Positions 1-11,047 are shown, counted from the stretch's first letter. The stretch: 64,000 nt of DNA from Echinarachnius parma (GCA_037951105.1 JBAMJV010008074.1:19897-83896); one strand, 5' to 3'. Program-made: numbers and translations. Notes: generated by a model from the sequence alone, not told the origin.

Positions 1-22
1 TTTCGATTTCTCTACCATGCAG

Positions 23-204
23 GTCCAGGGAGCGATCATGGTGGCGTCGGTGTTCCAGGTGGTGATCGGGTTCACGGGCATCATGGGTTTCCTGCTGCAG
101 TTCATCGGGCCCCTGGCCATCGCACCGACTATCGGGCTGATCGGTCTCTCGCTCTTCAAGGAAGCCGCGCGCCAGTCTTCCTCCCACTGGGGCATCTCGT
201 GGAT
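23..204 (+). CDS. SLC23A: SLC23 exon 1 of window
   Basis: The acceptor is the AG at 21-22 and the donor GTAAGA starts at 205. The exon encodes [17 protein letters not shown] and then [19 protein letters not shown], the membrane segments before the central loop in SLC23 proteins. It starts in phase 0 and ends after two bases of a codon. The ATG at 17 lies in the intron/acceptor and is not a start codon. Confidence 0.93.
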
Positions 205-3200
205 GTAAGAATGTTTCTTGAAGTGCATTAGTCCCTTTTTTAAGTATAAGAATGTTTCTTGAAATTCTTGAAATGGAAGCGTTTGGTACACCCAGTCGAA
301 CATAATTTTGGGGAAGAGAAATAGTTATCGGAAGGGGTCCACTCATGATCTCATCGCTGAGGACACTCCTGGTGGAGATCGCGATGGCCAATGCCAGTAT
401 GCGATGGTCTGTTTTCAATGGGTAGCAAACACCTACCAGGGAGGTGTTTCATTCACCAAGCACTAAAATCGATTTTAGCATTTAATCACTAAAAATTCGA
501 TGCTAAAATAGATTTTAGTGCTTGGTGAAACACCCTACATTTCTTTCTGCAAAAATTGGTTATACTTTGTTTAAGATTCGTTCACATCTTAAAGGGGTAG
601 TTTAGTTTTGGTAGAGAGGGCGCTGCACATCACAATTTTGTTGTGAGGTAATGAAAAACTGAGTGTCAAATTTGAGAGAACATGCAATTTTAATTTTGTT
701 AATGGCAGAATAAACTTTATTTGGTCAAAATCGACCCAGAAACGGCTGAAATATCAATAAATATATCTGATCTTATAATTATTTGGGGCCCAAATAATTA
801 GATGTTTTTTTCGAAAAATTAAAAAAATTTAAAAAATTTCAAAAGCGTTTTTTAAATAGTTGTTGATGATCTCTCTATTTAATTATTGTTTCAATAAAAC
901 ATCACATGCATAATTTTGTAAGAAAAATGGTTGAAACCAATGCCTTTTTAGAAAGCGCCCTCGTGTGTTTTAATGGCTTTTTTTTTTAATGATAACGGGC
1001 TTTTTACTTAGTCGTTTGAAATTTTGTATACCTTTCGAGCATGGTGGAGTTATAACTAGTAGTTTATAATGTTACTGTCCAGGTTTGGTTACTAAGTTCA
1101 GCCTTACCAAAACTGTACTACCCCTTTAAGAATATTGTAACACTTCTTGTTTCACAGGGTGATGCTGCTTATTATCCTGTTCTCGCAGTACCTAGAGCGG
1201 TTCAACGTGCCGTGCCTGTTGTACAACAAGGACAAACAATGCCACGGTACATGGTTCCCTCTCTTCAAGTTGTTTCCAGTAAGTTTCATCGTTGATTAGG
1301 TGGACTGAGTGTGGTTATCGTGATTAAACAGCTTGTATTTACCTTTTTGTCCATCTACCTCTTCTCCTCCTCCTCATCCTCCTCCTCCTCCTCCTCCACC
1401 TCATTTTCCTTCTCCTTCTCATTCTCCTTCTGCTCTACGTTATATTTAAAATATAGTCCGCAATATGTTGGCTCAATTTGCCTCCAAAGTTTTTTTTTTT
1501 TGCCAATCCGATGTCACATTATTGCTTTCCCTATACGTAAAGTATATACTTCCTAAAAATGCACTTCTGTTCCTTTGGGCTACTGGCGTATTGTCTGCTG
1601 GAAATAGTACAATAAACAAACATTTTAAATTATACACAAATGAGGTTTACTTCTGATAAGCGGCATGTGGGCCAAATCGTCCGTACAATAAACTTTACTC
1701 AACATAACATGTACCAGTCCTATAAGCTCATTATATTAGATTACTTCTTTCGACATTTATTTTCCCTATATAGATCATTATGGCGATTCTGATCGCCTGG
1801 GTATTCTCCTACATCCTCACGGCTACGGATGTCTTCCCAACGGACCCTGATGCCTATGGCTATAAGGCCAGAACAGACATCAACACCGAGGTTATACGCC
1901 AGGCACCGTGGTTCTACTTTCCGTATCCAGGTATAAAGCAACGTATACTATGTAGGGAAAGTAATTCCTCGCTTTGTTAGTCTTACTTTGTCATCATGGC
2001 GATTCTTTTCGGCTTGTCTCCTACATCCTGACCGCCATGGATGTGTTCCCCACAGACCCTGATGCATATGGCTATAAGGCCAGGGGGGTGGGGGGGGGGG
2101 GGGGTTCACAGAGATCCTAAGTTGGACTTAACTCTAAGTTGGACTTAAACATTATGGTAAGCCATTTGTAGCCTTGGAATTGCATATATTCAAAAGGAAA
2201 CATGCAAGTATATTAGACTTTTCATAAATTTTACATCAAGAACATGAAATGTCCTTGATAATATAACATATTAATGATTAGAATCAACATGTTATGCCCT
2301 TGAAAAAGGACTTTACAACAATTTTCAAAGAAACTATTGGCTTTCCATACTTTTTAAGTCCAACTTGGAGTTAAGTTCAACTTAGGATCTTTGTGAAACA
2401 CCCCCAGGACAGACATCAACACCGAGGTTCTATTCTCCTATCCAGGTGAGTATCCCTATATATCACCCACTACCTTGCTCAAGTTCTCCCTGACATACTT
2501 GATAAATGATACTCGGACTTCTTACCGAGCTGAAATTATTTTTTATTCATTTCATTGTAGATGATTGGGGGTTTTGAGCTATTCATGTTAACTTGTCTAC
2601 AGAAGAGACTTCTTGGAATTTAATTTGGCACTCGGAGGGTTAATTTCATCCGAACTTGCATGTTCTTCCTTATATATAGGTCAGTGGGAACATCTTTGGT
2701 TTAAAATAGTTAATGGCATGGGTATGTTAGCTGGGGGTTGTCGCCTACATGATAGCTTGAGTTTAATGTTTCTCACTTTCTGAATTTCTATTTTTTTTTC
2801 TCAACTTTAGGTCAATGGGGGACGCCATCGGTGAAAATAGCCGGAGTGATGGGCATGTTGGCTGGGGTTCTCGCCTCCATGGTCGAGTCTGTTGGAGACT
2901 ACTACGCATGCGCCAGGTTATCTGGGGCGCCTCCACCGCCAGCCCACGCGATCAATCGCGGTATCGGTATGGAAGGTCTCGGTTGCATCCTGGCCGGGGC
3001 CTGGGGCACGTCCAACGGTACCACGTCGTACAGTGAGAATATCGGTGCTATCGGTATCACAAAGGTATATTTTATTTCAATTATTGTGCCCTTTTCATTT
3101 ATTAATAATTGTAATAGTATTATCATGTCTATATTTTGAACAATGCTGAAATCACGTTACTCTGTATGAATATGTGAAATAAATAAATAAATTAATTAAT

Positions 3201-6200
3201 TGATACATATATGATAGTTGTGAAAGATAATTCCTAATATGGTGTAATAATATGGGATACTATATGGAAACATTTCTTTCATGACTTAAATTAACTTTAA
3301 ATTATTGTCATTATTTTGTTATAGCAATATAATGAATATGAATATGAATATGATAATGAATATTAACTAGAAGTAAAGATTTGCACAGGTCATAAGAATC
3401 TTTGAAACTATATTTGAAAGTGAAATCATTTTGTAAACATTAATGATGTAGTTAGAGTAGGTGTATCTGATGTGTTTTATATTCAATGAGTAATAATTGT
3501 TCAGTTATTCCGTGTATAAGTAATAATTTCACATTTTTAAAGTGATGTATATATATATAGAAATGTTGGTACATTAATAATACTTAATATTAATTTAATT
3601 TATTTTGTCCAACCCTCGTAGGTCGGTAGTCGTGTGGTGATCCAAGTCGCCGCCTGTATCCTGATGTTTGTAGGGGTGTTTGGCAAATTTAGCGCCTTTT
3701 TCTCCACTATTCCTGAACCCGTCATAGGTGGTGTGCTTTCAACTACATTTGGTGAGAAAGAGAGCCAAACAATTATTGTTGTCCCATGTTGTAATGATAG
3801 CATTTACCGGATAACGAATTTCACATCTACTATATCATATGATAATGGTATATACAGTCGAATTTCTAAAACAAAACGCATGCATGTTAACAGTTTGCGA
3901 CACAACATTATTTATTATCACCTGACTTAGTAAATACAGTACATCAGCTGCCATGTAATATTTTTGGATATTACATGGCACTGTTACATGGCAATCAGAT
4001 GATAAAACAGTTGTTAACTTTGCTGTCGGGGAAAATCATGGAATGTTCCCCTCGGGATTTAAAATGCTATTTCGTGAAGAAAATAAGTCCCTCGACTACG
4101 TCTCGGGACTTATTTACTCTTCCCTCAATAGCATTTAAAATCCCTCGGGAGTGGAACCAACCAAAAAAATACACGGGGGCAAAGGGCGATTCGCCCCCGA
4201 TACCTTTAAAATCGCCCCCGTGAGCCACGGCAAGGGGGCGGAAAAAAAAAAAAAAAAAAAAAAAAACTTTTTTTTTTTTTTTTTTTTTTTTTGGAAAATT
4301 TTGTTTAAACATCTTTTTGCATGATCGGAAAGCGCCAGAAACGTATCAAACGTGGCATAATCAGATAGATCACATCATGATAATCATTTATTAGACCCTT
4401 GAGCAGTGAAAACGATGTAAAAAAAAAAAAAGAGCCCCCGTGAGCCCCAAAATAGCCCTCGTGAATAATTTCACGAGGGCGTTTTTTCCCCTCAAAATTT
4501 TCAAAATCGCCCTCGTGAAAAAAAAAGTATTTTTTTGGTTGAGTGGAACATTCCGTGCTTTTCCCTCCACCACCAGGAGAATTCCACCCCAGAAATGTGA
4601 TGTTTGCTGTACAATGAGGTTAATATGAAGAATCATGATCGAAAATCTGAGCCAAAACGGTAGAGCAATAAAAAAGTTATGACAGGATGAACTTTGCTCC
4701 GATTTTTAGTATCGTTCGCAATTGCTATCGATCGTGACGTCACTTGCGAGCAGCAGCCATTTTAACTTCTACATAGAAATTTTACAAAATTTAAATTTTC
4801 TTCATAAAAAAGCAAATGTATGAGCTACAAATTCCAATGAGGTTGGCCCATCGATATTCTTCTATGAATTTGTGAAAACAAGCAGAGAAAATTAATTTTT
4901 AGCAACGAAAATGAGAAATAAGTGTATTTTCATGTACTAAAGCCATGGCGAGTTGCTCGTGAATGATGTTGCATATGGCGGCAATTTTGAAACGATCGCT
5001 CATTACTACATGATGTTCAAAATTATAACTCCCGTGTTTCTTGTCCGAATTTGATCAAATTTTCACCAATTATTCCTCTTGTTCTGCTTATTCAAATACC
5101 GAATAGTTTTATCAGGCCCGGAATACCCCTTTACCAACTGTATACTATTATATAAAACATACTTTTAGCTATTGTGACTGATTAAGGTTAATACACTCTA
5201 CTATAATGAGTTGCTCATTTGTTATTCATTATTATGCACTTATTAACATATTTACTAGGTATGATTAAAGGCACGCGTTCTACCTATCTTGCAACACCAC
5301 GTCAACGTCACTTTAAAGGGATCTAGTAACTTTGTTGACATGTGCAAAAAGTGATGAGTGGTTGATTCAATGTATATTATTGTTATCTGATATGTCCACA
5401 CTGGGTGTTGTGTGAAAATTTCAAGTTACATGGACCCTATATGGCCGAGTAATGAGCAAAAAAGCCAAGGGATATTCACTAACTCATTGCACTCACTTTG
5501 TTCATGGTTTTCGCGGTCCAGTGGATAATTTAACATCTGAACACTTCAATCGTAAATATCTTGTTTAACAATAAATACAATAAATAAAAGCATGGGACAG
5601 GTTTCGGTTTTTCAAATTTCCCTTTCGTTAATAACGAAAGGGAAATTTGAAAAACCGAAACCTGTCCCATGCTTTTATTGTTAATACAAATACAACAAGG
5701 TATGAGGGAACTGCTAGAATTCCAAATGGATTTTGAGGATTTGGACAATGTTACTAAGTCACTTTAATGATGATGATGATTATATTTGTATGATATGTTT
5801 TGTTTTCTCTTAGGTATGGTCTGTGCCGTTGGTCTCTCAAACCTTCAGTTTGTCGACCTCAACTCGCCCCGGAACCTCTTCATCATCGGTTTCTCGTTCT
5901 ACGTCGGTATCTCCATTCCCGATTACATCACATCTAACCCAAACGCAATTAACACAGGTGAGAACCAATGATTCATAATTCATGTTTTTTCTTCTTTTAA
6001 AACTTATTTTAACATGCAGTGGCGTAGAGTGGTCGGGCTGATTGTGGGGCACATACTTAATGTATTTCCTTGGTCATTTTGGGGCACATTCTATGTTTTC
6101 CCATTGTCATAATGTTATCCTCATCATTTTGTTTCTGATGTCTCTCAGGGAATGAAACCTTTGATCAGATTCTGGTGGTTCTCCTAGAAACCAGTATGTT

Positions 6201-7783
6201 TGTTGGCGGAGCTGTTGGATTCATTCTAGACAATACAGTGCCAGGTAAGATTCAGTTTTGCAAAAAATTCATCACTTTAGTACATTGCAACATGAAGAAA
6301 CTAAGGAAGCAAAATAAATACCGGTCCAGGTCGTGCCATATTACTGGACACGCAGGACAAAAAAAGGAGTGTATACAGTACAGTACTCTAAAATATATAA
6401 TAATTGCAGACATTACCATAGACCAAACTACTTAATAACTAGAACTTAAAGGGATCTAGTAATATTGTCCAAATCCACTAAACTTACTTAGAATATTGGT
6501 AGTCTCAACCTTGTTATATTCGTATTACCTATATAAGCATGAAACAGGTTTTTTTTTCTTCGAATATCCCTTTTGATATAAATATATTTACGATTGAAGT
6601 GTATATTGTGTTCGGATTTGTAATTATCTACTGAAAATGGAAGAATCATGTAAAAGATTTGATTTACCGGTATAGTTTGATTTATTTATATTGCTTTCGT
6701 ACAGTATATGTAGCTTTTTACACATCAATGCAGGGTTTGTCCTAATGGAGAGTCGTGTGCGATCACTTATAGACTTTTCTTTCGTTTTCAATATATAACA
6801 TTTGAGCTATACTTTGCGCTGTTTTCTGGCATTCAATACTCTTGATTATGAACTATGTTCATTAATAAGAATGGAATTGATGATCCATATACCAAGTAAC
6901 TTAAATACGGTTGCCTGTCTACCATCTAGGCACTCTCGAGGAGAGGGGTCTGGCAAAATGGAGAGCCATGTACGGCATGACCGACGACGACGACGACGAC
7001 AACGACGAAGAGGCGATCGATATTGATGATGAGGTCATGGAGCTGACCCTACGGTCGTATGACATGCCCTTCGGGATGAGGTTCATCAAGAAATGGAAGT
7101 GGACGAAGTACGTGCCCTTCAGTCCGACCTTCAAGGGATCTCATCTGAAGAAGCACTTCAAACGCTGCATGCCAAGTTGGTGCAGGAAGTCAAGGAAACA
7201 ATCAGGTAATTGAAGAAAGAAAAAAAAAGACAATTGTTGAGGTAAAATAAAAACGAATTAGACAACACGTAAAACCCTCTGCAGACAGAGCCGACTCGAC
7301 CCGATTCGACTGGTTTTCATTCGGATCGGCTCAGTTTTCAGTGCCTCGCGACACACATTATGCCAGTCGAGAGACAGTCGGATGCCAGTTGGGGCCGATT
7401 CAACACGATGAATCGGATCCGACCGACCGGGACCAACTCTAGCCTGATAATTGATTGAAACCAGTCGGATCGGGTCGAGTCGGCTCTGTCTGCAGAGGGC
7501 TTAAGATTGTAATATAGTACGTAACTGCATTCAGTCCGCGACTTTAATTCAAATGACTTTATATGTGGATATCTCAGCCCTTTCTGAACGGATTTGGATC
7601 AAACAAAATGTTGTTTTATTGTATAATTATGTTCTTTTATGGATCACATAATACTTATTTATCCTTTTTGAAGCGCCCCTAAACCAAAATAATACTACAT
7701 TTCAAGCAATAACCCTACCCCCTTTCTATTTTGTTTCCCCTTCAGATATACCCATGTCAGGGACAGAGGGACAGTATGCCTGA
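23..7783 (+). CDS. SLC23A: SLC23 family nucleobase/ascorbate transporter, 3' part of gene (9 exons)
   Basis: This is the C-terminal 465 residues of a sodium-dependent nucleobase/ascorbate transporter, a plasma-membrane carrier normally with about 14 membrane segments; the 5' exons lie before the window. The model joins 23-204, 1158-1278, 1774-1930, 2811-3064, 3622-3751, 5814-5957, 6149-6244, 6930-7205 and 7746-7783, and every junction keeps frame with GT-AG borders. Visible hallmarks are [11 protein letters not shown] followed by [11 protein letters not shown] in exon 4, the NAT signature [10 protein letters not shown] at the end of exon 4 running into [21 protein letters not shown] in exon 6, and ILDNTVPG in exon 7. 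These match vertebrate SVCT1/2 closely in order and spacing. The first NAT residue is Glu, whereas ascorbate carriers usually have Pro, so a nucleobase substrate is possible. The cytoplasmic C-tail has a run of acidic residues. Family membership is near certain; the substrate is not. Confidence 0.95.
441..535. repeat. Palindromic MITE with TIR ending GGTGTTTCA
   Basis: This is a near-perfect hairpin in intron 1. Both ends carry GGTGTTTCAC and CAAGCACTAAAATC in inverted orientation, with a short AT-rich centre. The terminal motif GGTGTTTCAC is shared with the larger foldback at 2084-2403, suggesting a common transposase. Confidence 0.75.
589..1129. mobile_element. TTAA-flanked MITE, family 1
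   Basis: The element starts TTAAAGGGGTAGT and ends with the inverted ACTACCCCTTTAA, about 540 bp. A second full copy is at 41339-41866 and a half copy at 43100-43384. The TTAA ends suggest mobilisation by a piggyBac- or Kolobok-type transposase. It has no coding capacity. It ends 28 bp before exon 2. Confidence 0.85.
1158..1278 (+). CDS. SLC23A: SLC23 exon 2 of window
   Basis: The acceptor TTTCACAG ends at 1157 and the donor GTAAGT begins at 1279. Joined to the previous exon it reads [17 protein letters not shown] and then the LFKLFP region, a membrane segment and loop typical of SLC23. The exon ends in phase 0. Confidence 0.93.
1364..1440. repeat. CTC-rich microsatellite
   Basis: Pyrimidine-rich TCC/CTC repeats in the intron between exons 2 and 3. 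The serine-rich reading frame across it is an artefact of composition. Confidence 0.9.
1774..1930 (+). CDS. SLC23A: SLC23 exon 3 of window
   Basis: The acceptor is CCTATATAG and the donor GTATAAAG starts at 1931. It encodes [20 protein letters not shown] and then [21 protein letters not shown], the external loop preceding the QWG motif of exon 4. It ends in phase 1. A decayed copy of this exon follows at 1995-2443. Confidence 0.94.
1995..2443 (+). pseudogene. Decayed duplicate of SLC23 exon 3, split by a foldback insertion
   Basis: Sequence at 1995-2083 and 2404-2443 aligns with exon 3, including the ATGGCGATTCT start, the GACCCTGATGC core, GGCTATAAGGCCAG and the GACATCAACACCGAGGTTCT segment. 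It even keeps a donor-like CCAG|GTGAGT at its end. Small deletions give an early in-frame TGA, and about 30 bases near the 3' end are missing. A 320-bp foldback interrupts it after GGCCAG. It is therefore a dead tandem exon duplicate rather than an alternative exon. Confidence 0.88.
2084..2403. mobile_element. Foldback element inside the pseudo-exon, CCAG target duplication
   Basis: The ends are inverted: a G-run with GTTCACAGAGATCCTAAG on the left and CTTAGGATCTTTGTGAAAC with a C-run on the right, plus inverted AAGTTGGACTTAA blocks. CCAG occurs at both borders (2080-2083 and 2404-2407), consistent with a 4-bp target duplication. The left end has expanded into a 14-G tract. Confidence 0.8.
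2811..3064 (+). CDS. SLC23A: SLC23 exon 4 of window, with NAT signature
   Basis: The acceptor is CAACTTTAG and the donor GTATAT starts at 3065. It carries [20 protein letters not shown], then [33 protein letters not shown] and the signature [10 protein letters not shown] at 3035-3064. These are the substrate-binding core segments of the family. It enters in phase 1 and leaves in phase 0. Confidence 0.96.
3622..3751 (+). CDS. SLC23A: SLC23 exon 5 of window
   Basis: The acceptor is CCTCGTAG and the donor GTGAGA starts at 3752. It encodes [18 protein letters not shown], then [18 protein letters not shown], the segment directly after the NAT signature. It ends in phase 1. Confidence 0.95.
4018..4170. 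repeat. Imperfect palindromic repeat
   Basis: Inverted blocks: GGAATGTTCCCCTCGGGATT and AAAATGCTATTT on the left answer AATAGCATTTAAAATCCC and GGGAGTGGAACC on the right. The centre is a smaller AAATAAGTCCC/GGGACTTATTT hairpin. Related sequence occurs at 49640-49760 and 50530-50650. Confidence 0.65.
4239..4294. repeat. A-run followed directly by T-run
   Basis: About 24 A, then C, then about 26 T: a perfect homopolymer hairpin, flanked by repeats of GATCGCCCCCGTGAGCC type (4185-4225 and 4430-4520). Length is likely polymorphic or uncertain in the assembly. Confidence 0.85.
4578..5132. mobile_element. MITE family 3 (ATTCCACCCCAGAAATGTGATG type)
   Basis: Ends are ATTCCACCCC on the left and GGAATACCCCTTTA on the right. 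Other copies are at 32625-33175, 55483-56050 (TTAA-bounded) and 61192-61590 (internally deleted). The internal block GTGACGTCACTTGCGAGC is conserved in all full copies. It has no coding capacity. Confidence 0.82.
5313..5767. mobile_element. TTAA-flanked MITE, family 2
   Basis: It runs from TTAAAGGGATCTAGTAAC to GTTACTAAGTCACTTTAA and contains an internal palindrome around TTCCCTTTCGTTAATAACGA. It ends 46 bp before exon 6. Six other whole or partial copies lie in the window (6446, 17455, 17788, 19314, 23442 and 49203). Confidence 0.87.
5814..5957 (+). CDS. SLC23A: SLC23 exon 6 of window
   Basis: The acceptor is TTCTCTTAG and the donor GTGAGA starts at 5958. It encodes [38 protein letters not shown] and [10 protein letters not shown], one of the best conserved SLC23 stretches. 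Phase 1 at both ends. Confidence 0.96.
6149..6244 (+). CDS. SLC23A: SLC23 exon 7 of window
   Basis: The acceptor is GTCTCTCAG and the donor GTAAGA starts at 6245. It encodes [20 protein letters not shown], then [12 protein letters not shown], the last membrane region before the cytoplasmic tail. Phase 1 at both ends. Confidence 0.95.
6446..6620. mobile_element. MITE family 2, partial copy
   Basis: Begins TTAAAGGGATCTAGTAATAT and follows the family in reverse orientation for about 170 bp before decaying; the far end is missing. Confidence 0.7.
6930..7205 (+). CDS. SLC23A: SLC23 exon 8 of window, cytoplasmic tail
   Basis: The acceptor is CCATCTAG. It encodes [17 protein letters not shown], an acidic run of six Asp, Asn, Asp, Glu, Glu made largely of GAC codons, then [20 protein letters not shown] and [11 protein letters not shown], all matching SLC23 tails. 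A donor TCAG|GTAATT lies at 7205/7206. Without splicing there, translation would end at TGA 7211-7213 after two more codons. Confidence 0.9.
7272..7503. mobile_element. MITE with about 50-bp TIR (GCAGACAGAGCCGACTCG)
   Basis: The left arm CCCTCTGCAGACAGAGCCGA is repeated inverted at the right end, about 48 bp nearly perfect, around a GC-rich centre. A second member lies at 48470-48682. It sits between exon 8 and the proposed last exon. Confidence 0.88.
7746..7783 (+). CDS. SLC23A: SLC23 probable terminal coding exon
   Basis: A strong acceptor (CCCCTTCAG) precedes an open stretch that, joined in phase 1 to exon 8, reads [12 protein letters not shown] then TGA. This removes the premature stop at 7211. 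The inference rests only on splice signals and frame; vertebrate SLC23 tails also extend past this point. Confidence 0.6.
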
Positions 7784-7784
7784 A

Positions 7785-7815
<31 letters not shown>

Positions 7816-10190
7816 TCTGGCCACTATAATTATGTTACATGAACGATGTATCTCCAAGTCTTCTTAGCCTACAATTAAATTGTCTTCCTTCGACATTAGC
7901 TTCCAAATGGACCAACCTTTCCCGACTAAGATGGACACTCTCTGTAAAGAGTTCTAGAGCTTTATTTAAATCTCGTTGTCCCAGAGGCATTGAAACTAAA
8001 GAACTGAGACACTTATTTATGAGAAGGGGGACTTAAGGTGAAGCACCCCCCCCCCCCCACCCCTCTTCCCGATTTTTGGAAAAGCCAACATTCGGACAAA
8101 AACCACCTCTTATTCAGGTAAATATCTAATTTGGGGCAAACAGTCTCCTTTTGGGCTAAGTGATCTCATTTGTGACAGGCGGTGACAGTGGTGAAGGTTT
8201 TTGTTTTTTCTGGTAAACAGCAAAGTATTATATGCAACCTCAGCCCTCACTCCATTTTCGGCCCAAATTTTCCCGTACGTCCACCCATGCACAAGGCCAT
8301 AATGTTTTGTATTTTGCAACTATTATGACAATGTGACATGCATTTCCACAGGGTAGCATAAAATAAGTGACACACCGTTATCATATTTCATCGTCTCTGT
8401 TTTATGTATTGTATTGTTTTGTACTAGAACTCCACAGGGAAATTGTGTATTACTGGGTAAACTATAGAAAGTATGTATCTTATTTGTATTTAAAGGATGA
8501 TACGTATACTATGGCTGGAGTTCACAAAAGAGGTGAATTCCATAGTTTTAAACCATGTAAAAACCGTGGTATAAAACTGGAGCGCCATTTGTAAACTAAT
8601 GCAGAAAATTGTACACCTACTTTTTAACATTGTTGAAGCTACACATTTGCTACATAATGTAAATACACTAAAAGAAAGGGTCTATCTTCTCAGATGATGA
8701 ATTGTATTTGTTGCCACTGGTTATCAAGCACCAACGGCGTTAACTTTAGAAATTAGCCAAATTGATTTCCACTTGTTATTTCTCTTATACTAGCGTCACT
8801 TTCTAGATTTGAACCATGATTTATATGGTATTACATTTGTTATGAATTCCTGCCCATATGATGTATTATGTAAACTGATTCTTGCTCCAGTGTCATGAAG
8901 AACAATTTGATGATGTTCCTCAAACATATTGATTTATTTTACAGTAGTATTGTAACACTTATCATATACAAATTATAAATAACTTAGAACAATTATCAGT
9001 TGAAATTATGTTATTTTTAGAAATAAATTGGAATATATTCTCACATGCATCGAATGTAATTGATTGAAGATGAATACTGCTGACTGTTAAAAGAGTGTAA
9101 ATTTAATCTACATTTTCATTAAACATACTTGTAAGGCATTATGTAATCACGTTAGATTTATCAAGTGATATTAACGTTTTTAAAATGTGTTTAAATATGT
9201 CTCATAATTTTAGGTTAATATGTCAAACATGTTGACAAAATTGTCCTATCATAAAACTCAATAGTCTCTGCATAATTGTGTATGTGACATTTCGTAATTA
9301 TTACATAGTACATTTTTATGCTAACTTGGTAGAAACTGTTTACATCTGCATTATTATAGATTTAATTGATTTTCTTTTTCTGTTTTTGATTTCCGCGATC
9401 GTTTGTTAATCAACTATTTGTTCGGATAATTTTCTTGATATTTGATGGGTTGACAGTTGTAGGAGTTGTGTGTGGAAAGATTTGAATTATTTGTATATTA
9501 CGTCAATGTCTTGTTTGATTTTCTTGATAATGAAAGAGTGGACATTTCTGGGACAATTAAATACGGTTTTATCAGTCATAAATAACCATCTCTAAATGGG
9601 GGGGGGGGGGGGGGGGGGGTTATGGTAGCAAGGAGCATAATATGCCTAAAAATCATTTGACAAAAATAGAAACACATGCAGACCATTTTGAAGCTAAACA
9701 AAAAGAACTGGTTTAGAATTTCACCCCAAACTTGGTGTGCCCTAAAATGGTTTTAAAATATTACGAAAATGTACATATATTTTGTGGTGCAAACGTACTT
9801 AGTGTGGTGCTTGATGGGTTTAATTGATTTATGTTATATCCACCAAAGCAGATTTATATTATGTCATAGGCATCCTTGTGAATAGTTAAATATTACACTT
9901 ACTGTGTTTTATGAAGAATGAAGTCTAGATAACAAATTATATATTTTTAATCGTTCTTTCTCGAATTTAACTTAGTGTACGACCTAGCGTAACTTTTAGA
10001 AAATCGTATATATACATGACCTCGTTCATTCCCCGCTCTCTGTACATAACCGTGACATTATATTTTCAAATATATATGCTCTGTTTCAAACTTATTGTAA
10101 TCTGTGTCTTTGGGTTTGTTTTGTAAAAAATTATATTGTGAGTTTGTGTTTTATATCATATCTTGGAAATAAACTGAATTTGATACAAAA
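7784..10190 (+). other. Candidate 3' UTR of the SLC23 gene
   Basis: AT-rich DNA without coding potential. It holds a (GTAT)n run at 7788-7816, a 16-C tract at about 8043-8059 and a run of at least 20 G at 9598-9620. Extent is inferred from the first convincing polyadenylation signal. Confidence 0.45.
10168..10173 (+). terminator. Candidate polyadenylation signal AATAAA
   Basis: AATAAA in a TTGGAAATAAACTG context, followed about 20 bp later by a TTTGTCATATGTGATGATG GT-rich stretch. Other AATAAA words exist in this AT-rich DNA. Confidence 0.4.
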
Positions 10191-10207
10191 TCAAAAACAT
10201 GTTTGTC

Positions 10208-10593
10208 ATATGTGATGATGAGGTTGTGGTGATGATGGTGGTGGAGGTCGTGAAGATGATGATGATGACGATGATGATGATGATGGTGATGATGAAGAAG
10301 AAGATGGTTGTGGTGGAGTTCGTGATGATGATTATTGTTATGATGATAATGGTGGTGATGGAGGTCGTGATGAGGATTATGATGATGATGATGATAATGA
10401 TGATGATAATGATTGCTAACAGGAAGATGATGATTTTTAAAAACATGATGGTGGTGATGGTGAATTAAGGGCGTGATGATGATGATGATGATGATGATGA
10501 AGATGAAGATGAAGATGAAGATGAAGATGAAGATGAAGATGAAGATGAAGATGAATATGAAGATGTGATGAAGATGAGGTCGATGGTGGTGGT
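10208..10593. repeat. GAT/GAA microsatellite array
   Basis: Interrupted GATGAT, GGTGAT and GAAGAT repeats, including about nine consecutive GAAGAT hexamers near 10500-10550. Long His-rich and Ile-rich frames on the minus strand are by-products. Confidence 0.93.
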
Positions 10594-10730
10594 GGTGGTC
10601 TCCTTCTATCTCTGTTATTTGTTTATGTGTTACTTTAGAAAATGCAGGATTGAAATAAAGCACAAAGATTAACTTACAAACTTGTCGCCATCTAGCGAGC
10701 TCGGTTGAATAAGCAAACGCCAATCAACCC

Positions 10731-11047
10731 TGCCGGAAAGAACACACTCATTCACAGTGTGAACACACTGTGTTTCACAGTGTGGCCCACAATGTGAAAT
10801 TCGAGCGTTTTCACAGTGTGAAAGCCAGTTAATTCACACTGTGTACACACTGTGAAATTGCTGAGATAGACAGTGTGAGCGCACTTTCTTACACACTGTG
10901 AACGCAGGTAATTTCACACTGTGGCGATAGTGCCCTCACAGTGTGTTCACATTGTGAATTGGCTTTCACACTGTGAAAACGCTCGAATTTAACATTGTTG
11001 TCCACACTGTGTTCATATTGTTGTGGATGAGTGTGTTCTTTCCGGCA
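10731..11047. mobile_element. Foldback TIR element packed with CACAGTGTG motifs
   Basis: The ends TGCCGGAAAGAACACACTCA and its inverse at 11027-11047 form TIRs. Inside 317 bp I count eleven copies of CACAGTGTG or its complement CACACTGTG, plus several one-mismatch variants. It has no coding capacity. Confidence 0.87.

Noticed and set aside
10151-10723. 190-residue His/Ile-rich minus-strand reading frame
   Set aside because: It is the translation of a GAT/GAAGAT microsatellite, with no domain or splice support.
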